A stretch of 15,341 nucleotides of DNA from DASQDT01 sp036380435 (GCA_036380435.1 DASVES010000313.1:1-15341); one strand, 5' to 3'; counted from the first letter of the stretch, positions 1-6,596 are shown. Numbers and translations are program-made. The notes: generated by a model not told the origin, from the letters alone.

Positions 1-2
1 GC

Positions 3-1310
3 GAGCTTTTCGGCGAGTCACGCGCGAACGGAACGCTGCTGCAAACCAACCGCACCTATTTTCGACAGTTGAGCGTCGGCGGCGATCTGCCGACAAGACG
101 ACTCGGCAGTTTCAGCTTTAGAGCTTATGGCGGCACGCAGGTCTTCGATCAAAATTTCACAGCGGTCGCCGCCGACCGGAACAGCGAGACCCTGACGCGG
201 ATGCAGCGCGTACCGTCGCAATTCATCGGGCTGACGGTCCAGTGGTCGCGCGCCGTCGGCGCGAGTCAGACGCTGGTTGTCGGTCTTGATACGCGCGAAG
301 TTCGTGGCGCGAGCGACGAGATCGTCTTCGTCCAGAACCGCCCGTCATCGCTCGTCGGTGCTGGCGGGCGCGAACGGACTGTGGGTTTCTTCGTGGAAGA
401 CATCGTGCGTTTGACGCCGCGCCTCTTCCTCACGGGCGGCGTGCGCGTGGATCGCTGGCGCGAGTTTGCTGCGCAATCCGCAACGCGCCCGGTCGGGCAA
501 ACGGCGGCGACCGTGAACGTCTTTGCCGACCGGACTGAGACCGCCATCAGCCCGCGCCTGTCCGTCCTCTACAAACCGGGCGAGAACATTTCCCTCTCGC
601 TCGCCGCTTACCGGGCATTCCGTCAGCCTTCGCTTAACGAGTTGTATAGAAGTTTCCGCGTCGGCGACGTGCTGACGCTCAGTAATGAAAACCTGCGCGC
701 CGAACGCATGGCGGGCGGAGAGGCCGGCGCAAGCGTCGTCACCTTCAACGGGAGGCTTAACGCGCGCGGAACTTTTTTCTGGGCGGAGATCACGCGCCCC
801 ATAGCGAACGTCACGTTGATGGTGACGCCGAACCTCATCACGCGGCAGAGGCAGAATCTGGGTCGCACGCGCTCGCGGGGGTTGGAGCTGGACGCGGAGG
901 CCCGCATCAACGACCGCTGGTCTCTGACGGGCGGTTACCTGTTCGTTGATGCGAGGGTGCGCAGCTTCCCGGCCAACGCGGCCCTCGAAGGACTCCTCAT
1001 TCCGCAGGTGGCGCGCCATCAGCTCACCTTTCAATTGCGCTACACGAATCCGGCGCGCCTCACCGTAGGTTTACAAGGGCGCGCGGCGGGCAGCCAGTTT
1101 GACGACGACCAAAACCTGTTTCGACTTGATCGCTTCTTCACCCTCGACGCTCTTGCTTCGCGGCCCGTCGCGGGCGGCGTGGAAATATTCATCGCGGGGG
1201 AGAATCTATTCAATCGGCGTTACGCGCTCGGGCGGACGCCGGTGACAACCGTCAGCCCGCCGCTGTTAATTCGTGTGGGTTTGAGGCTGCGCTTTGGCGC
1301 GGCACGCTGA
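3..1310 (+). CDS. TonB-dependent outer-membrane receptor, C-terminal part (5' end outside window)
   Basis: The frame is open from the left edge, so this is the last 435 residues of a longer protein. A TTG at 69 lies inside the barrel and is not a real start. The sequence shows alternating amphipathic beta strands throughout. It has the barrel motif FRQPSLNELYR followed by LSNENLRAERMAGGEAG, which is typical of TonB-dependent receptors (the conserved 'NP.L..E...E.G' region). Near the end it has GENLFNRRYALG, the usual penultimate-strand motif. It closes with the strand LRVGLRLRFG-type pattern, although three residues (AAR) follow the usual terminal aromatic. The plug domain and TonB box must lie upstream of the window. 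Family members import siderophores, vitamin B12, metals or glycans through the outer membrane using TonB-ExbBD energy; the substrate cannot be told from this part. No operator of the type found further right precedes the genes downstream of it. Confidence 0.93.
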   Translation, partial: ELFGESRANGTLLQTNRTYFRQLSVGGDLPTRRLGSFSFRAYGGTQVFDQNFTAVAADRNSETLTRMQRVPSQFIGLTVQWSRAVGASQTLVVGLDTREVRGASDEIVFVQNRPSSLVGAGGRERTVGFFVEDIVRLTPRLFLTGGVRVDRWREFAAQSATRPVGQTAATVNVFADRTETAISPRLSVLYKPGENISLSLAAYRAFRQPSLNELYRSFRVGDVLTLSNENLRAERMAGGEAGASVVTFNGRLNARGTFFWAEITRPIANVTLMVTPNLITRQRQNLGRTRSRGLELDAEARINDRWSLTGGYLFVDARVRSFPANAALEGLLIPQVARHQLTFQLRYTNPARLTVGLQGRAAGSQFDDDQNLFRLDRFFTLDALASRPVAGGVEIFIAGENLFNRRYALGRTPVTTVSPPLLIRVGLRLRFGAAR

Positions 1311-1377
1311 CGCCGGTCGAGCTGATGAATTCAACACAGACCGGCAAGGTTGTCGTCTACTGACACGGGAGGTTGAA

Positions 1378-1434
1378 ATGAGCGCCGAGAAAAACATGGA
1401 GTTGATGCAGACCCTGTTAAGCGAGGGGGAATGA
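1378..1434 (+). CDS. 18-codon reading frame coupled to the dioxygenase; possible remnant of a SnoaL-like gene
   Basis: An ATG at 1378 follows a strong Shine-Dalgarno sequence (GGGAGG, 1367-1372). It opens a frame of 18 codons, MSAEKNMELMQTLLSEGE, whose TGA (1432-1434) overlaps an ATG at 1431. The first 13 residues look like the N-terminus of SnoaL-like/NTF2-like proteins (pattern 'MS.EKN.ELM.TL'), which then normally run for over 100 residues. Two readings fit: a coupled leader peptide for the dioxygenase, or the surviving start of a SnoaL-like gene whose remainder was lost when the dioxygenase gene joined it. The ribosome-binding site and stop-start overlap are seen; the family resemblance rests on 13 residues and is weak. 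Confidence 0.4.
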   Translation: MSAEKNMELMQTLLSEGE

Positions 1435-1436
1435 AC

Positions 1437-2216
1437 ATGTCTACACGGATGCCTTCCATTTTCTTCGGGCACGGCAACCCGATGAACGCTCTGGCACGTA
1501 ACACGTGGACTGACGGCTGGGCCGCCATCGGGGGAGAGGTTCCGCGCCCCCGTGCCGTGCTTTGCGTCTCCGCCCACTGGTATCTCCCGGCCACTCTGGT
1601 GACTGCCAGCCCTGCGCCGCGCACCATCCACGACTTCGGCGGCTTCCCGCGAAAGCTGTACGAGGTCAAGTACACGGCGCCAGGCGACCCGGAGCTGGCG
1701 CGCCGCGTTCAAGAACTGCTCGCGCCGGTCTCAGTCAACCTGGACCAGCGGTGGGGACTTGACCACGGCACGTGGTCGGTGCTCTGTCACGTCTTCCCTG
1801 AAGCGGACGTGCCTGTCATCCAACTCAGCATCGACGAGACGCAGCCGGCGGAGTTCCACTACGAAACAGCGAAGCGACTCGGCAGCTTGCGTGACGAAGG
1901 GGTGCTCATCGTGGGGAGCGGCAACCTCGTACATAACCTGCACGCCTACGCCTGGGGCCGTCAGCAGGTCGAGCCGCTCGACTGGGCCGTGCGCTTCGAG
2001 GAACGAGCGCGTGAGCTGCTGCTCGCCGGCGACCACGGCCCGCTCATCGCCTACGAGACTTTAGGGCGTGACGCCGCCTTGTCAGCTCCGACGCCCGATC
2101 ACTATTTGCCTCTTCTCTACGTGATGGCGCAACAGAGAGAAGGCGACGAGATCAGCTTCCCGGTCGAGGGATTCGACGGAGGATCAGTCTCTATGCTCTC
2201 AGTCAAAATCGGCTAA
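1437..2216 (+). CDS. ygiD: Extradiol ring-cleavage dioxygenase of the YgiD/LigB (class III) family
   Basis: The length (259 residues from the chosen start) matches the YgiD/4,5-DOPA dioxygenase family, which cleaves catechol-type rings using a metal held by histidines. Counting from the upstream ATG at 1431, the conserved histidines are H14 in FFGHGNPM, H49 in VSAHWY, H112 in LDHGTWS, H168 in GNLVHNLH and H224 in PDHYLPLLY. The metal-ligand and general-acid histidines of the family all have counterparts. The purine-rich Shine-Dalgarno stretch GAGGGGGA (1423-1430) directly touches the ATG at 1431 but stands 6 nt from the ATG at 1437, so 1437 is preferred. Its stop is 14 bp from the stop of a convergent gene. 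The enzyme is probably cytoplasmic. The true substrate is unknown, since DOPA is only the activity tested for the E. coli relative. Confidence 0.9.
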   Translation: MSTRMPSIFFGHGNPMNALARNTWTDGWAAIGGEVPRPRAVLCVSAHWYLPATLVTASPAPRTIHDFGGFPRKLYEVKYTAPGDPELARRVQELLAPVSVNLDQRWGLDHGTWSVLCHVFPEADVPVIQLSIDETQPAEFHYETAKRLGSLRDEGVLIVGSGNLVHNLHAYAWGRQQVEPLDWAVRFEERARELLLAGDHGPLIAYETLGRDAALSAPTPDHYLPLLYVMAQQREGDEISFPVEGFDGGSVSMLSVKIG

Positions 2217-2230
2217 GTTAGGTTTCGGTA

Positions 2231-2650
2231 CTAATAGCCAGCGCCTTTCCTCTCAGGGGCGGCCACCTGGCACGCCGTCCCATGCCCGAGCACGAGCCAC
2301 ATGAACCAGATCGCGAAGATCGTATACACGATCAGGGCGGCTGTGAGGGGCAGACGGAACCCGCTGGAGAATTGTTGTTTCGCCAGGGCGAGGGCGCCCG
2401 TCAGGAAGAGAACACTGTTGCCGAGCGAGACGGGTCTTGAGTAAATTCCCCCGATGATGTTGTCTTTCGCCGTCCAATTCGTCATCGCGAAGCCGAGGTA
2501 CGTGCCGCCGAGAAGCTGTATCAGGACGGGCAAAGGTTCGACCGCGGGCGAGCCGACAGCCCGCAGCATTTCCGAGGGAGCGAACGACGCGGCAATACCT
2601 GCGAGGCCGAGAGCCAGGCTACTTGCCACCATTAATACCTTCGTATTCAC
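2231..2650 (-). CDS. Small integral membrane protein, function unknown
   Basis: 139 residues starting at a GTG that has a strong Shine-Dalgarno sequence (GGGGAGG at about 2657-2663 on the minus strand, 6 to 7 nt away). Hydrophobic stretches at about residues 5-24, 41-58, 76-90 and 101-121 suggest four membrane spans. The short loops are hydrophilic and the tail (residues 127-139) is polar. I see no catalytic motif. The single cysteine (C127) follows the last span. Proteins of this build, compact four-helix and 120-150 residues, are common hypotheticals in several phyla, and no function should be assumed. The gene starts inside the decayed end of an ABC-ATPase remnant (2677-2810), which now carries its translation signals. 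It converges with the dioxygenase gene, with no evident terminator in the 14 bp between the two stops. Confidence 0.82.
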   Translation of the reverse strand: MNTKVLMVASSLALGLAGIAASFAPSEMLRAVGSPAVEPLPVLIQLLGGTYLGFAMTNWTAKDNIIGGIYSRPVSLGNSVLFLTGALALAKQQFSSGFRLPLTAALIVYTIFAIWFMWLVLGHGTACQVAAPERKGAGY

Positions 2651-2676
2651 GAATTAACCTCCCCTGACGATGGAAA

Positions 2677-2810
2677 TCTAACAAGACGATATGGGGACGA
2701 CCCGCGAGTGCGCGCGCTGGCCCGACGCGGATGCGCATCCCTCCCGATAGTTCTGCCGGCATCATCTCAATCGCATCCTCGCTCATAATCTTCTCCAATT
2801 TCCTGTCCCC
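2677..2810 (-). pseudogene. Remnant of an ABC-transporter ATPase (signature-motif region only)
   Basis: On the minus strand, one frame reads RKLEKIMSEDAIEMMPAEL and then SGGMRIRVGPARALAGRPHI and VLLD. This is a clear copy of the ABC signature region (LSGGMRxRVxxARALAxxP) followed by the start of Walker B. The closest pattern I know is the MlaF/Ttg2A-type ATPase, whose members have 'PAELSGGMRKRV'. Walker A, the Q-loop and the Walker B glutamate are absent. After VLLD the frame runs on into unrelated residues and into the start of the membrane protein gene at 2650. The piece is about 45 residues of a protein normally about 250 long, so it is a deletion remnant and cannot be a working ATPase. 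It lies between the universal stress protein gene and the membrane protein gene, at what looks like a rearrangement join. Confidence 0.72.
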
Positions 2811-2837
2811 ACTGCTTCCGCGCGGGACGGTAAAGCT

Positions 2838-3737
2838 TCAACCTGATGCCCGGCCCTTTCTTGAGGGCCGCGCCGGGCCGCGCACGACCACCACCGAGCA
2901 ATGCGCGTTCATCGCGACCGCCTCAGAGACGCTCCCCAACAGGAATCGCTTGAAACCCCGCCGCCCGTGTGAGCCGACGACGATCAAATCGGCGGCCCAT
3001 TTTCGCGCCTCTTCTAAAATGACCTCTTTCGCGTTATCGGAGACTGACACCGCCATGGTCACTTTCAACCCCGCGGAAGCCAGTATCTGTTCAGCGCTTC
3101 TGACCGCCTCTTGGGCCTGTTCGTCGTGTCTCACTCTGGAAGGTTTGATCGCCCACGGCTCCTCAACGCTTAGGACCCTGAACTCGCTCCCTTCGGGCCA
3201 GGGCCGCCCGGCGAGTGCTTGGGCCGCCGCCGCCGATGTCTCCGAGCCGTCGGTGGCGAGCAGCACCCTCCTCCCGCTCTCCAGAGTGTGCGCGCGGTCT
3301 TCCGCCGGGTCACGCACGATCTGAACGGTGCACGGGGCGGCCGCGACGACCGCTCTGGCGACGCTGCCAAGCATCCAGTGTGCCAGGTTCTTGCGGACGT
3401 GAGCGCGGACGAAGATCAATTCCGAAGACCACTTCCGCGCGAAAAAAGGGATGAGTTGTCGCGGGTCGCCCCTCGTCACCAACACCTCTGCCGGGATGCC
3501 GACCTCTTTCAGGCGCTCGACGGCGATGGTGGTTATTTGCTCCTCCCTCCTCTCCATCTCCCGCTGCACGGTCGCCTTCCCGTAGCCCTCTTCACGCCAC
3601 ACTTCAGGCGGGACGTCCGCGTCCACGACGACTGAAAGTACGTGCGCCGTCGTACCGTCGGGCCACGGGCGCACTCCCACCGCGCCGACGAGCACTTCGG
3701 TCGAAACCGCCGAATCCGCCGCAATCAGTAGCTTCAT
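2838..3737 (-). CDS. Universal stress protein with two UspA domains (first copy)
   Basis: 299 residues in two tandem UspA folds, about 1-142 and 157-286. Each begins with a beta strand (KLLIAADS; RVLLATDGSE) and ends with the GSV...C(S/T)V.(I/V)VR strand. The second domain has the intact ATP-binding motif GSHGRRGFKRFLLGSV (255-270, the G-2x-G-9x-G-S/T form). In the first domain the same position reads RAHVRKNLAHWMLGSV (111-126), so the leading glycines are lost and this half probably does not bind nucleotide in the usual way. UspA proteins act in the cytoplasm in stress survival, often as ATP-dependent switches. An ATG with GAGGGGA upstream gives the start. The gene lies 50 bp downstream of a short-chain dehydrogenase remnant on the same strand. 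Unlike its paralogue at 4550-5443, it is not obviously preceded by the paired operator. Confidence 0.92.
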   Translation of the reverse strand: MKLLIAADSAVSTEVLVGAVGVRPWPDGTTAHVLSVVVDADVPPEVWREEGYGKATVQREMERREEQITTIAVERLKEVGIPAEVLVTRGDPRQLIPFFARKWSSELIFVRAHVRKNLAHWMLGSVARAVVAAAPCTVQIVRDPAEDRAHTLESGRRVLLATDGSETSAAAAQALAGRPWPEGSEFRVLSVEEPWAIKPSRVRHDEQAQEAVRSAEQILASAGLKVTMAVSVSDNAKEVILEEARKWAADLIVVGSHGRRGFKRFLLGSVSEAVAMNAHCSVVVVRGPARPSRKGRASG

Positions 3738-3787
3738 AGTTTAATCCCCTCATCACCACCAGCCCGTGTTCGGGCCGGGGTAAATAG

Positions 3788-3955
3788 TCACACCGCTGAA
3801 ACCGATGCGGGCAAAGTCCGCCCGCCGTCCACGCCCAGTGTCTGTCCGACAATATACTTCGCCTCGTCGGAAGCAGGGAACAACATCGCGCAGGCATTAT
3901 CACCGGGTTCGCAGAGTTTGCCGATGGGAATGGCCTGCCCCATGCGCCGCAGTGA
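3788..3955 (-). pseudogene. C-terminal remnant of a short-chain dehydrogenase/reductase (SDR)
   Basis: Only the last 50 or so residues remain. The minus strand reads MGQAIPIGKLCEPGDNACAM, then LFPASDEAKYIVGQTLGVDG and GRTLPASVSAV before a TGA. This matches the end of classical SDRs ('P.GR..EP.DIA....FLASD.A.YITGQ.L.VDGG'). The Rossmann TGxxxGxG and the YxxxK active site, which would lie about 100-200 residues upstream, are missing, and an in-frame stop stands at 3956-3958. The substitution of N for the usual isoleucine/valine in 'GDNACAM' and P in 'FPASD' suggest drift. It can still be read as a recent deletion because the remaining frame is intact. It probably once preceded the universal stress protein gene in an operon. 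Confidence 0.78.
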
Positions 3956-4023
3956 TCACCCCCTCACCGATGACTGAGGTCGCCGGGGCCGCGCTCACAT
4001 CGCGCAGGGTGACCTCGGGGTAA
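3956..4023. other. Unassigned stretch between the SDR remnant and operator a
   Basis: The gene-free interval 3738-4144 holds three things: the SDR remnant (3788-3955), this short stretch, and the operator/promoter leading rightward. In this stretch the minus strand is open in one other frame (PEVTLRDVSAAPATSV...), but I do not recognise it and it does not resemble the missing part of an SDR. It may be the far side of the deletion join. Confidence 0.3.
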
Positions 4024-4087
4024 GTGTTAACACCCGAGAACAGCAGGTGCAAACACGCTGGTAGGGGGCGGCGCTTCTTGATAGTTT
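4024..4087 (+). promoter_or_regulatory. Paired-palindrome operator a with -10 element, reading rightward
   Basis: Palindromes GTGTTAACAC (4024-4033) and GTGCAAACAC (4047-4056) are 13 bp apart. A -10 hexamer TAGTTT (4082-4087) starts 25 nt beyond the second one, and the -35 position (TGGTAG) is poor. The first palindrome also sits inside a longer inverted repeat, CTCGGG (4014-4019) with CCCGAG (4033-4038). Predicted start of transcription is about 4094, ahead of the gene at 4145. Confidence 0.72.
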
Positions 4088-4144
4088 ACGATTAACGAAG
4101 AAGGGGAAGGTGATTTTGCATAATAGTTTTCGCAGGGTGATTAG

Positions 4145-4528
4145 ATGAGGAGGCGTAATCAGGGTATGAACGTGTTGACAACAATAACGAGAGCGGAAAC
4201 AACCTATGTCGAGCAGGACTGGCGGCAGGGCGAGGGCGGCAGAGTATTAACATTCGACATGATGCTCGAAATGCCGCATTCCCCGAAGGTCGCCGCGTTA
4301 GGTCGCAGTTCCGAGATCGTCTTCGAGGACGAACAGTACATCGTGAATCATAAAGAAGTTGTCAGGGAGGCACCTCCAGAGTTGGTTCGGCTCGCGCTTA
4401 ACAGAGCCGGGCGCGCGGCGGAGACTTGGAGTGCCCGAAGCAGGCGACACGGGTCGCCTGCTTCTTTTTCTCCGGTCGGGAATGCGCCGTCTCTTCCCTT
4501 TCACAGACCAGTTACACCCACCTTTTGA
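4145..4528 (+). CDS. Hypothetical protein; reading frame runs through a terminator-like hairpin
   Basis: This is the only frame downstream of operator a. The ATG at 4145 has AGGGTG about 5 nt upstream; an ATG at 4169 is an alternative with GAGGAGG 12 nt away. Residues from about 9 to 90 (TTITRAETTYVEQDW ... APPELVRLALNRAG) look like a real small protein with a mixed alpha/beta pattern. I do not recognise it. After about residue 97 the frame enters a strong hairpin with a T-tract (4437-4469) and becomes rich in S, P and R, which does not look coding. No frame has a stop before that hairpin. Either the natural stop has been lost by mutation or frameshift and the protein has gained a nonsense tail, or transcription ends inside the gene. 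Confidence is for a gene here, with the end uncertain. Confidence 0.5.
   Translation: MRRRNQGMNVLTTITRAETTYVEQDWRQGEGGRVLTFDMMLEMPHSPKVAALGRSSEIVFEDEQYIVNHKEVVREAPPELVRLALNRAGRAAETWSARSRRHGSPASFSPVGNAPSLPFHRPVTPTF
4437..4469 (+). terminator. Rho-independent terminator
   Basis: A perfect 12-bp stem (GAAGCAGGCGAC at 4437-4448 with GTCGCCTGCTTC at 4453-4464) closes a 4-nt loop (ACGG) and is followed by TTTTT (4465-4469). The T-tract is on the plus strand only, so it serves the rightward transcript from operator a. It lies before the stop codon of the frame starting at 4145 and 80 bp before the convergent Usp stop at 4550. Confidence 0.85.
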
Positions 4529-4549
4529 ACACCCGCACGCGAGTTGCCC

Positions 4550-5443
4550 TTAACGTGAGTCTTCGTCTCTCACGCGGACGACCTTCACCGAGCAGGGGGC
4601 GCGGCTTGCGACCCGTTCGGAGACGCTTCCACGTAGGAGCCGCCTGAGTCCCCGACGGTCTTCTGTACCGACTACGATGAGGTCCGCGCCCCACTCATTA
4701 GCCTCGCGTGCAATCCGTCTATCGGGTCTTCCCGCGATGACTTCTGCCGACGTCTTCACCCCCGCGCCCGCCAAAATTTGTGCGGCGTCACCTATCGCCC
4801 GGTGCGCCCGACGGGTCCCGCCGCCGTCGTACAAGCCGATCTCTTCGATTGAATACGCGAGCGGGTTGACCATGCTCATCACCTTCACTTCCGTCCCCTC
4901 GGGCCAGGGTTGCTCGGCGACGGCGCGGGCCGCGACCGCCGCGTGCTCGGAGCCGTCGGTCGCAAGCAGTATCTTCATGTGGCCGTTTGCAACGACCGAG
5001 CGATCATCCCTGAAGGCGCGCACGACCTCGACGGAGCAGGGGGCGTCGCGGACGACTGATTTAGCGACGCTGCCCAGCATCCAACTTCTAAAGTCCGTGC
5101 GGTTATGCGCCCTGATGAGGATCAGGTCGGCGGGCCAGTTCCTCGCTTCTTGCGGGATAAGCCACTGTGGATCGCCTCGCCTGATCGCGACTTCCGCCGT
5201 AATGCCGAGTTCTTCTAATGGCTCGACGGTGAGGGCTGTGATCTGCCCCTCCCTTCTCCTCATCTCCTGATGAACGGCATCTACACGGTAGCCCGCCTCG
5301 CGCCACACCTCAGGCGGGATGGCTTCGTCTTCGACGACCGAGAGCACACGCGCCTTTGTCCCGCGCGGCCACGGGCGCGACGCGACGGCGTTCATGAGCA
5401 TTTCGGTTGTCACGGTCGAATCTGCCGCCAGTAAAAGTCTCAT
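4550..5443 (-). CDS. Universal stress protein with two UspA domains (second copy)
   Basis: 297 residues, with the same two-domain layout as the protein at 2838-3737 and clearly its paralogue. The N-termini share LLAADS and the later RPWP, IPPEVWRE/VPPEVWRE and WMLGSVA blocks. Domain 1 (about 1-142) again has RAH instead of the nucleotide-binding GSHG (111-113). Domain 2 (about 157-290) starts KILLATDGSEHAAVAARAVA and ends with GTEDRRGLRRLLRGSV (259-274), where the second glycine of G-2x-G is aspartate. Its ATP site is therefore weakened in both halves, unlike the first copy. The start is ATG 5443 behind GGTGGTGACGAG. It is the last gene of a leftward operon, 22 bp after the Cys-rich protein gene, under operator b. 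A stress-survival role is inferred from the family and the operon. Confidence 0.92.
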   Translation of the reverse strand: MRLLLAADSTVTTEMLMNAVASRPWPRGTKARVLSVVEDEAIPPEVWREAGYRVDAVHQEMRRREGQITALTVEPLEELGITAEVAIRRGDPQWLIPQEARNWPADLILIRAHNRTDFRSWMLGSVAKSVVRDAPCSVEVVRAFRDDRSVVANGHMKILLATDGSEHAAVAARAVAEQPWPEGTEVKVMSMVNPLAYSIEEIGLYDGGGTRRAHRAIGDAAQILAGAGVKTSAEVIAGRPDRRIAREANEWGADLIVVGTEDRRGLRRLLRGSVSERVASRAPCSVKVVRVRDEDSR

Positions 5444-5465
5444 CTCGTCACCACCCTCAACAAAC

Positions 5466-5702
5466 TTATGGGCGCGCCGGGTGGTAGAACTGGCCGACCG
5501 TCTCCCAGCGCTCGGTGTCGAACTGGCGGCGTGCGCCGCACCCCATGCACGTCCGATAGGTCTCGCCGTCGCGCGTAAACGGGAGGCTCAACGTCCGGTG
5601 CCAGCATCCGAAAACCCGCGCGACTGCTCTTCCCGCCCTGGCGAAGGCAGACGCTAAATCGGGAGACGGACTCCTGCCACTCTGCTCAACTACTGCTTCC
5701 AT
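5466..5702 (-). CDS. Small Cys-rich protein, probable zinc knuckle, function unknown
   Basis: 78 residues. The C-terminal half holds FGCWHRTLSLPFTRDGETYR, then TCMGCGARRQFD and a Trp. The likely metal ligands are C33, H35, C52 and C55, giving a C-x-H...C-x2-C zinc site. The N-terminal 30 residues are Ala/Arg-rich and may form a short helix. I have seen this 'CWH..LSLPFTRDGETYR.C..CGARR.FD' pattern in small proteins of unknown function but know no activity for it. The start is ATG with GAGGTGA 7 nt upstream. It is 22 bp from each neighbour in the operon 6544 to 4550, so it is made together with the zinc ribbon protein and the universal stress protein. Confidence 0.8.
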   Translation of the reverse strand: MEAVVEQSGRSPSPDLASAFARAGRAVARVFGCWHRTLSLPFTRDGETYRTCMGCGARRQFDTERWETVGQFYHPARP

Positions 5703-5724
5703 GATTACTCACCTCAAGCATTGC

Positions 5725-6240
5725 TTAATCAAAACGCACCCCTGAAACTTCCATCAGCACGCCGGCGCGCTCGGCCTCTGGTCGGACGCCTTCCAGCAGA
5801 ATGCGCACGCCCATCGCCTCACCCGGCTCAAGCGCCGTCTGTCGTGCGGGGACGACTATCACCGTGCGCTCGCGCAAAGCCGATCCCCGCGCGTCCAGAA
5901 CTGCGCCTCGCATCTCCAGCCCGCTGAGGGTGCGCCGCGTCGTGTTCCTCACGGTCGCGCTCACCTCTACGGCGAGGTCGCCCGGTGGCCGCGGCGCTTC
6001 CATCGCAACCGGCTCCTCGACGACGATCTTCTCGCGGAGCTGCTCGAACTCCGGCATCTCAGGCCGTAGCGCCCCCTCCAGTCGGGGCTCAGCGATAGGA
6101 CTTGCGACGGGCCGCGTCAGAGACAAGTGCATCAACCCCGCCGCCACTAACACGAGCAAAGTTGTGATGATCGCTGCCACGAGTATTAAGGGCCAACGCA
6201 GGTCAGGCTCTCTAATCAATACGGGGCCCTGATACGACAT
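5725..6240 (-). CDS. Membrane-anchored protein with an FxLYD-like extracytoplasmic beta domain
   Basis: 171 residues. A single membrane span (about 17-39, WPLILVAAIITTLLVLVAAG) follows a short N-terminal stretch, so the remainder lies outside the cytoplasmic membrane. A Pro/Glu-rich linker (43-86) leads to a beta-sandwich-like domain (about 87-170) with the pattern DLAVEVSATVRNTTRRTLSG, then L.MRGAVLDARG..L.ER and ALEPGEAMGVRILL. This is the signature of FxLYD/DUF3426-type domains (V.G.V.N.....L..v.v...l.D..G). Such domains are thought to be structural or binding modules; no partner is known here. The start ATG has a long purine-rich Shine-Dalgarno sequence (GGGAGGAGGAG). It is the second gene of the operon under operator b, 37 bp from the zinc ribbon gene. 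Confidence 0.82.
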   Translation of the reverse strand: MSYQGPVLIREPDLRWPLILVAAIITTLLVLVAAGLMHLSLTRPVASPIAEPRLEGALRPEMPEFEQLREKIVVEEPVAMEAPRPPGDLAVEVSATVRNTTRRTLSGLEMRGAVLDARGSALRERTVIVVPARQTALEPGEAMGVRILLEGVRPEAERAGVLMEVSGVRFD

Positions 6241-6277
6241 GATTCTCCTCCTCCCGTTAATAAAAAATTACCGGCGC

Positions 6278-6544
6278 TCACGCGCCGCAACGTCTGACCC
6301 GGGCCGAACCCTCCTTTGGCGCGACCAGAAACCTGATGTTGAAGCCGTGACCGCAATCCTTGCACACGTGGCGGTCGTTTTCGCGCGCGCCCACGACGAG
6401 CCAGACTTGAGCGCATTGCGGGCACTCAACCAACCAGCGCCTTAGAATCTCAGGCCAGCTTTCACCCAGTCTCTTGACGGGTCTGCTTTCCGGCAAAACA
6501 ACGTGCTTGCTCTTTCTTAACTCCATGTGCTGACTTAACCCCAT
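6278..6544 (-). CDS. Small zinc ribbon protein, function unknown
   Basis: 88 residues with two knuckles, C41-P-Q-C44 and C61-K-D-C64, 16 residues apart, as in rubredoxin-like or transcription-factor zinc ribbons. The second knuckle runs on as GHGFNIRF. Residues 25-40 (RLGESWPEILRRWLVE) look helical. No enzyme motif is present. Two start codons are possible, ATG 6544 and ATG 6526, because an 18-bp tandem duplication copied the start region; the first adds MGLSQH. GGTGGA 11 nt upstream weakly favours 6544. It is the first gene of the leftward operon that ends with a universal stress protein, and its promoter carries operator b. A regulatory or nucleic-acid-binding role is possible but not shown. 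Confidence 0.8.
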   Translation of the reverse strand: MGLSQHMELRKSKHVVLPESRPVKRLGESWPEILRRWLVECPQCAQVWLVVGARENDRHVCKDCGHGFNIRFLVAPKEGSARVRRCGA

Positions 6545-6551
6545 GTGCTGA
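6516..6551 (-). repeat. 18-bp tandem duplication over a start codon
   Basis: Units 6516-6533 and 6534-6551 are adjacent and differ at one base. Each contains an ATG of the zinc ribbon gene (6524-6526 and 6542-6544). Eighteen bases keep the frame, so the duplication adds or removes exactly six residues. Confidence 0.9.
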
Positions 6552-6596
6552 TCATTCCACCTATGCAGTCTGTGATGTGTTGGAGATCATGTATGC

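Noticed and set aside
345..1034. 229-residue minus-strand frame
   Set aside because: Shadow of the TonB-dependent receptor in high-GC DNA; no recognisable domain, and the opposite strand is clearly coding.
1312..1345. GCCGGT...ACCGGC inverted repeat after the receptor gene
   Set aside because: Six-base arms with a 22-base loop and no T-tract; too weak to call a terminator.
2731..3324. 197-residue plus-strand frame
   Set aside because: Antisense to the universal stress protein and the ABC remnant; composition is that of a shadow frame.
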